This document shows positions 14,201 through 21,369 of a DNA stretch of 64,000 bases, in pieces (position 1 is the first letter of the stretch; every line of letters starts with the position of its first letter). Position numbers and translations under genes: made by a program. Origin of the DNA: Archivesica marissinica (taxonomy: Eukaryota; Mollusca; Bivalvia; Venerida; Vesicomyidae); the NCBI GenBank assembly GCA_014843695.1, contig CM026395.1:50140557-50204556 (forward strand), given 5' to 3'. The notes beneath the pieces are model-generated. The model had not been told where the DNA came from. It searched no databases and saw only the letters and a list, made by a program, of their open reading frames with translations.

Positions 14201-14650
14201 CCGTAGGAAACTGCCAACTTGTTCATATAAATGAGACACGGCCTGAGTGGGGCTGCTCGAACCAGTGACCATCAATGATAATATGTTAAGTGGTATATAA
14301 GTCAGTGACCTTAACCACTCGACCACGGAGGCGGACCAACTACACAACGGACCACACATACATGTATATATTTATGCTTGCAAGCCCCAACTAGAGGGAT
14401 TAATGCCAGCTATTAAAGTTGCGCAACCTTTATAGCATAAAAATGCATACGTTTTCATATAGCTATAATAGAGGTTAAGCAAAGAACTAAAACGTACAAG
14501 TGTGTTTCCGACCCGACCGGCTTCGTCGAGCCACCTGACAACCTGGGGATGTTCTATTTCCGGTGGGATGTCTCTATTTAGGACGACGTATATCCGGTAC
14601 GATAGCAGCACTGCACCTATCCCAGATATCAGCAACCAGCTTTTCCACAA
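786..14650 (-). CDS. Arylacetamide deacetylase-like alpha/beta-hydrolase, 5 exons, probably catalytically dead
   Basis: Rebuilt from five minus-strand exons: 14650-14543, 12756-12640, 5986-5863, 3665-3590 and 1569-786. They join in phase (0,0,0,1,2) to 402 aa; the family is usually about 400. Exon 1 encodes an N-terminal signal-anchor (MWKSWLLISGIGAVLLSY) followed by IPPEIEHP, as in ER-anchored AADAC esterases. Exon 3 carries HGGGW (residues 107-111, oxyanion hole). The last exon carries YPFPAAYDD, the elbow, NPALQ, catalytic Asp338 (SQYDVYRDE) and His368 (SFHGF). Family members hydrolyse ester or amide bonds at the ER membrane. Oddities: the elbow is GDGSGG (183-188) where GDSAGG is expected, so the nucleophile Ser is Gly. 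The exon 4 donor at 3589-3588 is AG, not GT. The exon 1 donor (CAG/gttgtc) is weak. The introns hold a 4.1 kb minisatellite and SINEs. It is a pseudogene or a non-catalytic paralogue; homology is firm, activity doubtful. Confidence 0.82.
2040..2670. other. Intron of the AADAC-like gene, no further feature
   Basis: AT-rich sequence between the terminal exon and exon 4 of the hydrolase. No exon, RNA gene or array seen apart from the SINE copies that begin at about 2673. Confidence 0.4.
2673..2909 (+). mobile_element. SINE-A copy (tRNA-derived)
   Basis: About 235 bp: a tRNA-like head (GCGTTCGCTTCAGGTGCGAAAG, with an imperfect B box GGGGTTCGCCCC), a body containing GTGCCCTTA-GCAAGGCATTT and CGATGGATTCCATCAGGA, and an A-rich tail ending ATAAACTAAACT. 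Several copies recur in this window on both strands, which marks a dispersed short retroposon. Short ORFs here are incidental. Confidence 0.75.
3154..3385 (+). mobile_element. SINE-A copy (tRNA-derived)
   Basis: Best-preserved head: A-box-like TAGCGCGGTGG and a B-box-like segment around GGAGGTCGAGCCCC, followed by the standard SINE-A body (GGCAAGGCATTTAAATTCCA) and tail. It lies about 480 bp from the previous copy in the same orientation, within an intron of the hydrolase gene on the opposite strand. Confidence 0.75.
3590..3665 (-). CDS. AADAC-like gene, exon 4 (76 bp) with non-canonical donor
   Basis: After the acceptor ctgttcccag the exon reads in phase 1 as CREMTTVFLDMLLVYNNN then LIVAIS, and leaves two bases (GA) that would join T-TAC-AGA of the next exon to give D-Y-R. 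This matches the usual segment between HGGGW and YR-AP in the family. The intron would have to start AGCACATT; no GT or usable GC donor keeps the frame. Confidence 0.65.
4028..4175. repeat. Interspersed short inverted repeats of ATTCACGATTTC
   Basis: GAATTCACGATTTC-like words and their reverse complement (GAAATCGTGAA) alternate over about 150 bp, so the stretch could fold on itself. It borders the 38-bp array directly. A related CATTTCACGATTTCAACTTC recurs near 26570. Confidence 0.55.
4190..4619. repeat. Minisatellite, 38-bp unit, about 11 copies
   Basis: The unit runs CACAGGTCTTACGTAAACAA then CTGGCATTTACAATATTT. Copies differ by only one or two bases. It lies in an intron of the hydrolase gene. 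Confidence 0.95.
4822..5095 (+). mobile_element. SINE-D copy with Leu/Ser-tRNA-like head
   Basis: Head GGGCCTCCGCGGCCGAGTGG-TTAAG resembles a type II (long variable arm) tRNA, with B-box-like GTAGGTTCGGATCCCACT. The body contains AGCTATCCAGCTCGCTTGCA, CCGGGTACCTGTATGTGCAT, ATACTGCTCGACAGCACCCG and CATATGACCTAAGCTGTTTA, and it ends AAAACAAACAAA. Related copies lie near 14752, 18585, 18830 and 51185 (minus). Confidence 0.65.
5209..5240. repeat. (AT)n microsatellite
   Basis: Sixteen uninterrupted AT dinucleotides. Confidence 0.95.
5265..5492 (+). mobile_element. SINE-B copy, 5'-truncated
   Basis: It lacks the tRNA-like head but has the whole body: TTTCAGATGGGACGTTAAAC, CCGAGGTCTCGTGTCGGTG, CACTATCCTCCAAACATCTA, GAGGCGTCGCTCATATGGGC, and a tail at ATAAATAAATGTAAAAC. 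The 91-codon ORF across it is incidental. Confidence 0.75.
5863..5986 (-). CDS. AADAC-like gene, exon 3 with HGGGW oxyanion motif
   Basis: After acceptor tatgttcag the 124-bp exon reads VRFTSIDSVPVTIFLPD then TLLGTSEYPTMVYFHGGGW and TWFSV, ending in phase 1 at donor G/gtaaatg. HGGGW before a short hydrophobic run is diagnostic for the HSL/AADAC hydrolase branch. Confidence 0.85.
6044..6335 (+). mobile_element. SINE-B copy, full length, with 12-bp target-site duplication
   Basis: It starts ACAGACGGATC and has a Thr-tRNA-like head whose anticodon arm is CTGGA-CTGGTAA-TCCAG (GGT), with a B box AGGTTCGATCACTCG. It continues through the standard body and ends GTAAAACAC. It is flanked by ACATGTGTATAT at 6032-6043 and 6336-6347, a perfect 12-bp direct repeat, as expected for LINE-mediated retroposition. 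Confidence 0.85.
6535..10650. repeat. Large minisatellite, 32-bp unit, about 128 copies
   Basis: The unit runs ATATGGTCTATGAATATGGA then TTATGCAATATA, over about 4.1 kb. Common variants are TATTATG for GATTATG, GTAATAT for GCAATAT, and GAGTATGG or GAATATGG for AATATGG; these recur in blocks, suggesting expansion by multi-unit segments. It lies between exons 3 and 2 of the hydrolase gene. The short ORF at its right edge is incidental. Confidence 0.97.
10651..12040. other. AT-rich intron sequence, no gene recognised
   Basis: Part of intron 2 of the hydrolase gene. It holds short direct repeats such as GACGATTATACATATTACAT (twice near 11376-11420) and a short AAAT run near 11437. No supported coding exon or RNA gene. 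Confidence 0.4.
12049..12244. repeat. Perfect 19-bp inverted repeat, ~196-bp fold-back
   Basis: GGCGTCAAAATGTAAAGTT at 12049-12067 is the exact reverse complement of 12226-12244. The termini enclose about 158 bp with no ORF. Nearby GTGGGGTCAATA and GTAGGGTCAATAG words suggest that a larger repeat surrounds it. It is possibly a short non-autonomous DNA element. Confidence 0.6.
12640..12756 (-). CDS. AADAC-like gene, exon 2 (117 bp)
   Basis: Acceptor aatttccacag, then 39 codons TWMCHQLDIEHATWPAKIVV and NYGARLLLNGFGNTV-TNIT, ending at donor ACG/gtaagt. Both ends are phase 0, so it fits exactly between exon 1 and exon 3. Similarity to the N-terminal helix region of AADAC is weak alone; placement and phase support it. 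Confidence 0.7.
13615..13725 (-). mobile_element. Degenerate SINE-A fragment
   Basis: CTCGATTGCGAAACAAGTTTT and GAGACTTATTTCCTGTTGGAATTCATCG match the reverse complement of the SINE-A tail and body, with several differences and no head. It lies next to the better copy at 13735-13978. Confidence 0.5.
13735..13978 (-). mobile_element. SINE-A copy, minus strand
   Basis: Reverse complement of a nearly full SINE-A: the tail begins TTTATACACATTTATTTTAT, the body contains GAGGGAGAGAAAAGAGGCAA, and the head ends CACTGCGCTATCACGACG. It sits in intron 1 of the hydrolase gene, in the same orientation as the gene. Confidence 0.75.
14085..14340 (-). mobile_element. SINE-E copy, minus strand
   Basis: Reads on the minus strand as a Leu/Ser-tRNA-like head (GTCCGCCTCCGTGGTCGAGT-GGTTAAGGTCACTGAC) followed by a tail with GTTGGTGCACCAAGTACTGG and ATGCCAAAAATGACGCTGAT. 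A second copy is at 16935-17145. The head resembles SINE-D but the body differs. Confidence 0.6.
14543..14650 (-). CDS. AADAC-like gene, exon 1 (start Met, membrane anchor)
   Basis: The ATG at 14650 opens 36 codons: MWKSWLLISGIGAVLLSYRI, then YVVLNRDIPPEIEHPQ. A short N-terminal hydrophobic helix followed by a Pro/Glu-rich link is typical of AADAC signal anchors. The donor at 14542 (CAG/gttgtc) is chosen because it alone keeps phase 0 with exon 2; the open frame beyond it is probably intron. The first exon could also be longer. Confidence 0.6.
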
Positions 14651-14751
14651 CTGAAATACAAAAGCTCACAATTTTCGAAACATACATTACTGCTTCAGGA
14701 CCCTCGTCGCTGCTTGTTCGAATCCAACTGCGGTTCATGAATTATTTCATG

Positions 14752-14900
14752 TGATGAAGCTATCCAGCTGGCTTGTGGAAGGTCAGTGGTTCTACCCGTG
14801 TGCCAGTCGACGCCTGAAATACTGCTCGGAGTGGCACCCGGAGTCTTCATCCGTCAATGATACATGGAAACTCGCCATATGCCCTATGCTTTTTTGCGAC
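14752..14900 (+). mobile_element. SINE-D fragment
   Basis: Matches the 3' body of SINE-D: GAAGCTATCCAGCTGGCTTG, ATACTGCTCGGAGTGGCACC, CGCCATATGCCCTATGCTTT and a CCCCAACACAAACGA tail. The tRNA-like head is missing. Confidence 0.6.
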
Positions 14901-15006
14901 GTTTCCCCAACACAAACGAACATACATTACTGCTTTAGCCAAAATTAGCTTAGTTTGTTCTCGAATTCCACATTTTTCTTGATTAAATAATGACTTGATT
15001 AAAAAT

Positions 15007-15480
15007 AATTACTATTCTAACACGACCCAGCTAATAACATACATACTTGTAGAGTAAAATCTACCTCGGGTTATTCTGCGAAATACCTACCTTGAACTAT
15101 GCTGCGCGCGCACCGTGTTTTGGCTATTACATTATACAATGCGTATAAAGTTTTATGAATGAGTCACGTGATGTTTGTAAATACTACCATGGGAATTCGC
15201 GGATGTTAGCTATTTTTAGAATCAGATAATCTCTTGTCCGTCTTGTTTTTCTGTTAAGTAACGTTTCAGTTACTGTTCTGTACAGTTTTATTTGACAAAA
15301 TAAATAAAATTATTGATCAGTTACAACTTTTGTTCATTTATGCACTAGATTGATATTTTCCATAAAAAATAACGTCACCACCCCTTACGCGGGAGGTAAT
15401 TTCGAAAGCCAAATGCAGCGGCGTTTGAAGAAAATACTCCTTTGATTCTCGATTATTAGAAGTAAGTCGTGTTAGAATCA
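15007..15480. repeat. Imperfect inverted-repeat element preceding the 36-bp array
   Basis: ATTCTAACACGAC near 15014-15026 and its reverse complement GTCGTGTTAGAAT near 15467-15479 bound about 470 bp. Inside, CCTCGGGTTATTCTGCGAAA at about 15064 is an inverted, diverged copy of the unit of the adjacent array. No ORF of note. Confidence 0.5.
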
Positions 15481-16551
15481 AAATAATAAGTATCAACCGT
15501 GGTATATCGCAGAATAACCCGAGGTAGTATAACCGTGGTATATCGCAGAATAACCCGAGGTAGTATAACCGTGGTATATCGCAGAATAACCCGAGTTTGT
15601 ATAACCGTGGTATATCGCAGAATAACCCGAGTTTGTATAACCGTGGTATATCGCAGAATAACCCGAGTTTGTATAACCGTGGTATATCGCAGAATAACCC
15701 GAGTTTGTATAACCGTGGTATATCGCAGAATAACCCGAGTTTGTATAACCGTGGTATATCGCAGAATAACCCGAGTTTGTATAACCGTGGTATATCGCAG
15801 AATAACCCGAGTTTGTATAACCGTGGTATATCGCAGAATAACCCGAGTTTGTATAACCGTGGTATATCGCAGAATAACCCGAGTTTGTATAACCGTGGTA
15901 TATCGCAGAATAACCCGAGTTTGTATAACCGTGGTATATCGCAGAATAACCCGAGTTTGTATAACCGTGGTATATCGCAGAATAACCCGAGTTTGTATAA
16001 CCGTGGTATATCGCAGAATAACCCGAGTTTGTATAACCGTGGTATATCGCAGAATAACCCGAGTTTGTATAACCGTGGTATATCGCAGAATAACCCGAGT
16101 TTGTATAACCGTGGTATATCGCAGAATAACCCGAGTTTGTATAACCGTGGTATATCGCAGAATAACCCGAGTTTGTATAACCGTGGTATATCGCAGAATA
16201 ACCCGAGTTTGTATAACCGTGGTATATCGCAGAATAACCCGAGTTTGTATAACCGTGGTATATCGCAGAATAACCCGAGTTTGTATAACCGTGGTATATC
16301 GCAGAATAACCCGAGTTTGTATAACCGTGGTATATCGCAGAATAACCCGAGTTTGTATAACCGTGGTATATCGCAGAATAACCCGAGTTTGTATAACCGT
16401 GGTATATCGCAGAATAACCCGAGTTTGTCGTTCTTATGCGTAGAAATATATCACGAAGGCCGAAGCCGAAGGCCTTCGTGATATATTTCTATGCATAAGA
16501 ACGACAAACTCAGGTTATTCTGCGATATACCACGGTTGATACTTATTATTT
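15481..16551. mobile_element. Fold-back element: ~42-bp inverted termini around array and long hairpin
   Basis: The left end AATAATAAGTATCAACCGTG and onward to the first CCCGAG (15482-15523) is repeated inverted at 16510-16551 with one mismatch. Between array and right end is a long hairpin (16428-16506): GTCGTTCTTATGCGTAGAAA and on to CACGAAGGCC pair with GGCCTTCGTG and on to ACGAC, with one mismatch and a 9-nt loop. One arm holds ~26 array units and the other holds one. Confidence 0.7.
15490..16428. repeat. Minisatellite, 36-bp unit, about 26 near-identical copies
   Basis: The unit runs GTATAACCGTGGTATATCGC then AGAATAACCCGAGTTT. The first two copies end GAGGTA; the remainder are practically identical, so the array is young or homogenised. 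As 36 is a multiple of three and the unit is stop-free in two frames, ORFs of about 300 codons arise; they are not protein evidence. Confidence 0.95.
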
Positions 16552-16840
16552 CTTAAGTATACTATATATAGGTTAGTGTATTCCTAATTGATTGTATTCT
16601 ACATACACTACTAATCTCGACAAGATAGCTAGACTTGAACAATTGGACGTTTCACATTAATCCTTTTTATTCTAATATTTTATATTTTACTATCAAAGCA
16701 CATAAACAGATTGAAATAAAAATAATATATGTAGAGGTCTTATATATAGGACTAACTACTAATCACGAGTCATGAAGTGCAATATATTATTGGGGTGTGC
16801 TTACCTTGTCTTTGGGTTTAAAGTCGCTAATGTCTAATGA

Positions 16841-16843
<3 letters not shown>

Positions 16844-16887
<44 letters not shown>
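16844..16887. repeat. (TC)n microsatellite
   Basis: About 22 uninterrupted TC dinucleotides. Confidence 0.95.
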
Positions 16888-16888
<1 letters not shown>

Positions 16889-16934
16889 GCTAGTATTGAT
16901 CTGGGAAAACCCCGGGTGCCCCTTCGAACAGTTA

Positions 16935-17145
16935 TTATTATTATTATATTTCGGGTTTTACGCCTGCATCAGCACCATTTTTGGCTATATCGCCGGCGGG
17001 CAGTTTACCTAACAACACCTTTCTTGGGCAGGCTCCAGCGGTTAACCAGTACTTGGGTGCACCAACCTCCATAAGAAACTGCCAACTTTTTCATAGGCTA
17101 CAGTGGTATACAAGTCAGCGACCTTAACCACTCGGCCATGGAGGC
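16935..17145 (-). mobile_element. SINE-E copy, minus strand
   Basis: Second copy of the element at 14085-14340. Its reverse complement has head GGTCCGCCTCCATGGCCGAG and body GGTGCACCCAAGTACTGGTT, GCCCAAGAAAGGTGTTGTTA and AAAAATGGTGCTGATGCAGG, ending in an ATT-rich tail. Confidence 0.6.
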
Positions 17146-17363
17146 GGACCCCTTCGAGCAGTATTCCAGGAATGGCCGACAACCGGGTAGACCAATCGAC
17201 CTTCCGCATTGCAGGTGGATAGCTTCCTTCCGTGAAACTATTGGGATATGAACCTATAGTGGCCACTTGACCACTCGGCCACTAAGGCCTCCGTAATTAT
17301 GATATTCGACATATATGGCATAATTTATCAAGAATTATCAGTACTCGCAGAAGAAATGTGGAA

Positions 17364-17602
17364 GTCGTGATAGCGCAGTGAATGCGAGTTCGCTTCAGGT
17401 GCGAAAGGTCCGGAGTTCGAGCCCCGCTGGATCGATTACGATTGTGCCCTTAGGCAAGGCATTTAAATTCCACGTTGCCTCTTCTCTCTCCCTCGTGGCG
17501 ATGGATTCCCATCAGGAATGAGTTTTAGATAGTGATTAATATAAGTTGAAAGAACTTGTTTCGCAATCGAGCTAAACTAAATTTGTATAAACTAAATGTG
17601 GT
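17364..17602 (+). mobile_element. SINE-A copy (tRNA-derived)
   Basis: Nearly full copy: GTGATAGCGCAGTGAATGCG with a matching A box (TAGCGCAGTGA), B-box-like GGAGTTCGAGCCCC, body TAGGCAAGGCATTTAAATTC, and tail GCAATCGAGCTAAACTAAAT. Confidence 0.8.
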
Positions 17603-18170
17603 TAGGCAGCAAGTTTTAGCATTAGTTCCGTTCCACCCCAAAAAGACGAAAGCAGTAATGTAGTGTTATGTTTAGAAATGCATGGACGACAACGAACAGA
17701 TACCGTTTGGTCGGATCCCAGGGACGCTCTCTTTGACAAAATGGATGGGGTGTGTGGCCTGGCCTATGGAAACCTGAATCGAACTTTACTCTTTACACAA
17801 TTCTAGCAAAATCATGACTGCATCAAAACCTTGGGAATACATCACACACAGTTAGTATTCGTACATAATTTTAAAAAATATACTATAATCATAGATGTTC
17901 GCCTTAATTGGCAAGACATGACCTTGAACCATTACGCTGGATAAGTGTAGGCTACTAACCGAGTAGGAAGTAATCCTGTCATTGAAAACCCTGTGATCGT
18001 GCCCCCACTCTGTGGTTCTAGGTACCTCCCCTGACGTTCGTCCACAGACTGTTAATGACGTGATAATAACGTTCACGTGTTGGACTAGTGAACGCATCGA
18101 GTGTGGTACACACAGCGGACATGATCTATGTTTGTAGATATTTAAAATGGAAACAGTTCAGAGATGTCAA
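17603..18170. other. Intergenic, no feature recognised
   Basis: Unique-looking sequence between a SINE and the 16-bp array. Only short ORFs, with no recognisable protein similarity. Confidence 0.4.
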
Positions 18171-18171
18171 A

Positions 18172-18412
18172 ACACATGCCGAGTCCAGCACATGCCAAGT
18201 CCAGCACATGCCAAGTCCAGCACATGCCGAGTCCAGCACATGCCGAGTCCAGCACATGCCGAGTCCAGCACATGCCGAGTCCAGCACATACCAAGTCCAG
18301 CACATGCCAAGTCCAGCACATGCCAAGTCCAGCACATGCCAAGTCCAGCACATGCCGAGTCCAGCACATGCCGAGTCCAGCACATGCCAAGTCCAGCACA
18401 TGCCAAGTCCAG
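18172..18412. repeat. Minisatellite, 16-bp unit, about 15 copies
   Basis: Unit GAGTCCAGCACATGCC, with a G/A variant at the first position (GAGTCC or AAGTCC). All three plus frames and all three minus frames stay open through it; the resulting ORFs are array artefacts. Confidence 0.95.
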
Positions 18413-18584
18413 CCATACTCACATGGACATTTCATACTTTATCCTCGAGTTAATAATACTCAAACTGGTATATATAACATATAATATAACAACAGCTCAG
18501 GGTTATCCAAACATAATTATGTCAACTCCTCTACTCACACCATGCACAAGTCACATGTACATTTCAAAATGGGGTATCCCTTGC

Positions 18585-18810
18585 CGCGAGGGTTACGGTA
18601 GTTGACTTGAAATCACTTACCCCTTCTAATCCCATTGGAGAATCGAATTATTCCAAGCGAAGAAGCTATCCGGATTATTTGTGAACGGTCGGTGGTTCTA
18701 TCCTGACCCTGACCTAAAGTCTTCCTCCACCAAGCATTGCAGCAGAGCGATCATAATTATAACATAAGCTGTCTGTGCGACTTTTAATCCCCAAAACAAA
18801 CAAACGAATT
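18585..18810 (+). mobile_element. SINE-D copy
   Basis: Degenerate head CGCGAGGGTTACGGTAGTTGACTTGAAATCAC, then GAAGCTATCCGGATTATTTG, GGTCGGTGGTTCTATCCTGA and a CCCCAAAACAAACAAACGAA tail. Confidence 0.6.
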
Positions 18811-18811
18811 A

Positions 18812-18993
18812 TTTCAATTGAAGAAGCTATCCAGTTGACTTGCGAATGGTCGGTGGTTCTACCAAGGGGTCCGTCCTTGCCTGCAATAATGTTCATATGG
18901 GCATCCGGGGTCTTCCTTCACAAATGATAGGTGGATAGTCGCCATATGACCTAAGCTGTTGGCTCGACTATAAACCCCCAAAACAAACAAACA
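18812..18993 (+). mobile_element. SINE-D copy, 5'-truncated
   Basis: Follows the previous copy directly: GAAGCTATCCAGTTGACTTG, GGTCGGTGGTTCTACCAAGG, TAGTCGCCATATGACCTAAG and a CCCCCAAAACAAACAAACAT tail. The two abutting copies share orientation. Confidence 0.6.
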
Positions 18994-19377
18994 TGTTATA
19001 TACATATATAAACTAGTATACATGTAAATAGATAGATAGTTTATTTTTAAAGTGCAATACAAAACAATACATAACAACAGCCAGCCTCATGTGCTTATGA
19101 TGCACTAACATGTAATATCATAATCAGTACAATGAATGAGCAAAAATAAATCAGTTTGTAGTTCCTTTAAATATGACACATAGAATATATCGTAGATGAA
19201 CATATAATTGAATGAACAAATGTAATTTGGGGAAAGTATAAATCTGTTATACTGGAGAATAAATATTGCGGGGGGGGTATTATAAATTAGTTAACGAACA
19301 GACATCCAAACTCATATATAACCAAGTAACCGATGCTATTTCATCTATACATCAACAGTTCAAAGATAATATTAAGC

Positions 19378-19612
19378 TTAACCCTTTGCCTGCTGAATAA
19401 ATACAATCTCATTTGCAAACAACATCGATCCAGATCAGCCGTAACGCCGCTTCTGATCAGGATCTATGTTGTTTGCTATTCAGTCAACTGTTTTAGCTCC
19501 ATTATCCGAATAGCAAACAGCACGGAGTGTTGTCAGACGGCAAGTTTTTTTTTACCGTCTGATCTGGCTCTATGCTGTTTGTAAAAGTGGTTTTATCTGC
19601 CGCTAGCATGCT
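19378..19612. mobile_element. Two-hairpin MITE-like element, right end interrupted
   Basis: The left end TTAACCCTTTGCCTGCTG resembles the termini of the TTAA-flanked elements at 20138 and 57134. Inside are two consecutive stem-loops: AAACAACATCGATCCAGATC pairs with GATCAGGATCTATGTTGTTT, and AGCAAACAGCA...GTCAGACGG pairs with CCGTCTGATC...TGCTGTTTG. The right terminus seems cut by the SINE-A fragment that starts near 19612; AAAGGGCTAA resumes near 19779. Confidence 0.55.
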
Positions 19613-19782
19613 GGAGCTGTTACGATTGTGCCCTTAGGCAAGGCATTTAAATTCCACGTTGCCTCTTCTCTCTCCCTCGTGGCGATGGATTCCATCAGGA
19701 ATGAGGTCTCGAGAGTGATTAATATAAGTTGAAATCACTTGTTTCGCAATCGAGCTAAAATTAATTTGTATAAACTAAAGGG
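19612..19782 (+). mobile_element. SINE-A copy, 5'-truncated
   Basis: Begins within the body (GAGCTGTTACGATTGTGCCC) and keeps GGCAAGGCATTTAAATTCCA, the GATGGATTCCATCAGGAATG segment and the tail TTTGTATAAACTAAA. It appears inserted at the right end of a two-hairpin element. Confidence 0.7.
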
Positions 19783-20137
19783 CTAAACATGTCAAAATCA
19801 GATGTCTGATCTTCTTTAGGCGGAACTGATGAGGGAAGATCCATCTCTACTGTTGTATGAATTTGTGACTCGACCCATTTTTGTTTTACTTTTCAAATTA
19901 TTCAATGTAGTTTCTGTACCACAACATAGCAAAATAAAATATGATGAAAATTAAACACTTAATTTAAACTGATGTGGAGTTAAGCATACAGCTACTGAAA
20001 TGAAATAGTGCAAAGCAGACACACTGGGCCTCACATCTACAGTAATCATAACATATGAAGAGCCCCTCCCCCATTGTCGGATCTCAGGTTACAGTAGAAC
20101 ACAGCTAAACTATTAGTTATACGTTTTCATGATTAGT

Positions 20138-20384
20138 TTAACTCATTTCATTCTGGATACCGTTCAAACAGTATTTGCAAAGAACATAGAGCCAGATCAG
20201 CCGCCACGGAACGTTCCGTCTTATCAGGCTCTATGCTGTTTGCTATTCAGATGGTCTTGCTAAGACACTTGGCTATGTAGCAAATAATATAGATCCTGCT
20301 CAGCACGCAGCGTTACGCTGTGGCTGATCTGGATCTATGTTGTTTGCAAAAGCCTATTAATGTATCCAGAATGAAATGGGTTAA
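20138..20384. mobile_element. piggyBac-type MITE, TTAA flanks, double hairpin
   Basis: TTAA at 20138-20141 and 20381-20384 bracket 19-bp inverted termini CTCATTTCATTCTGGATAC and GTATCCAGAATGAAATGGG (one mismatch). TTAA target duplication with short C-rich termini is the hallmark of the piggyBac superfamily. The interior is two stem-loops containing AGAGCCAGATCAG/CTTATCAGGCTCT and ATAGATCCTGCTCAG/CTGATCTGGATCTAT arms. No transposase. Confidence 0.75.
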
Positions 20385-20892
20385 ACAAGATTTATTTCTT
20401 TGAATAAACATAGTCACATAGTCAAGTATAAATATGTACATACATGTAGGATTGAAGAGAAAGCAATCTGCTTGTATATTTACCTCTATCCTATACGTGT
20501 TCATGAGTATAGTTCTAAAGTAATAAAGTAATAAGAATAGTAAAACAACACATACCATTGTAATGTTCTCTTTAAGAAATGTCCACAATTTATATACAAT
20601 AAATAATGCACTTGCATAAACTGCTTACATGATTGAGATATCAATCTTACATATATAACTCATATCAAGTGCGTGGTGCAAAGTTCAAGATGTTTATCGC
20701 ATCAAGATACTGGTAAAAACACACTCTCCGGCAAAATTGCAAATACAAATATAGGATCTGTTATTCGGTTTGAAAAATCTTCGATTTGCAATTTCATTTT
20801 TTGTTAGTCGGTCGGTCGGTTGGTCGGCAAATGTTTAATTTACTATTTCGTTTGTGGTCACAAATATTTAATTTACTATTTCATTTGTGGTC

Positions 20893-21062
20893 GGGTCGGG
20901 TCGGGTCGGGTCGTGTCGGGTCGACCCGGGTCGGGTCGTGTCGGGTCGGGTCGGGTCGGGTCGGTCGAGTCGGGTCGGTCGGGTCGGGTCGGGTCGGGTC
21001 GGGTCGGGTCGGGTCGGTCGGGTCGGTCGGGTCGGGTCGGTCGGGTCGGGTCGGGTCGGTCG
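20893..21062. repeat. (GGGTC)n tandem array with GGTC interruptions
   Basis: GC-rich pentamer array, flanked on both sides by copies of an AAATGTTTAATTTACTATTTC...TTTGTGGTC segment (about 20826, 20866, 21064 and 21119). The array may have grown from the CGG(T)CGG junction between those segments. Confidence 0.9.
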
Positions 21063-21318
21063 GTAAATGTTTAATTTACTATTTCTTTTGTGGTCAGTCG
21101 ATCGTTCGGCCGAACGGCAAATGTCTAATTTCCTATTCCTTATAACTTGCGGAACTGTCGGCACTGAAACATCCAGTAGACATGCAGACGACACTCAGCA
21201 AACGCCACTATACATCAGTTTCTGACGCGCTAAAACGTCCGCGCGATGTTACCACAAAACAACGTCACGCACAAAACCTATAAAGCATGTGATCACATCC
21301 TGGAGATTTGATGAAAAT

Positions 21319-21369
21319 ATGGCGCCGTCCAGAAAGAAAACAATAGCTGCACCTCCATGTACAGTAACG
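21319..21369 (+). CDS. Possible short first coding exon
   Basis: ATG GCG CCG opens 17 codons (MAPSRKKTIAAPPCTVT) and ends at a strong donor ACG/gtgagt, in a locally CpG-richer stretch with CCTATAAAG about 40 bp upstream. It lies 2.4 kb upstream of the kinase exon in the same direction. Joining it directly (phase 0) to the acceptor at 23787 would give a stop after three codons, so it would need a middle exon or belongs elsewhere. Speculative. Confidence 0.25.

Noticed and set aside
15499..16481. ORFs of ~300 codons (VYRRITRVCIT and NRGISQNNPSLY type repeats)
   Set aside because: They only read the 36-bp array, whose unit is divisible by three and lacks stops.
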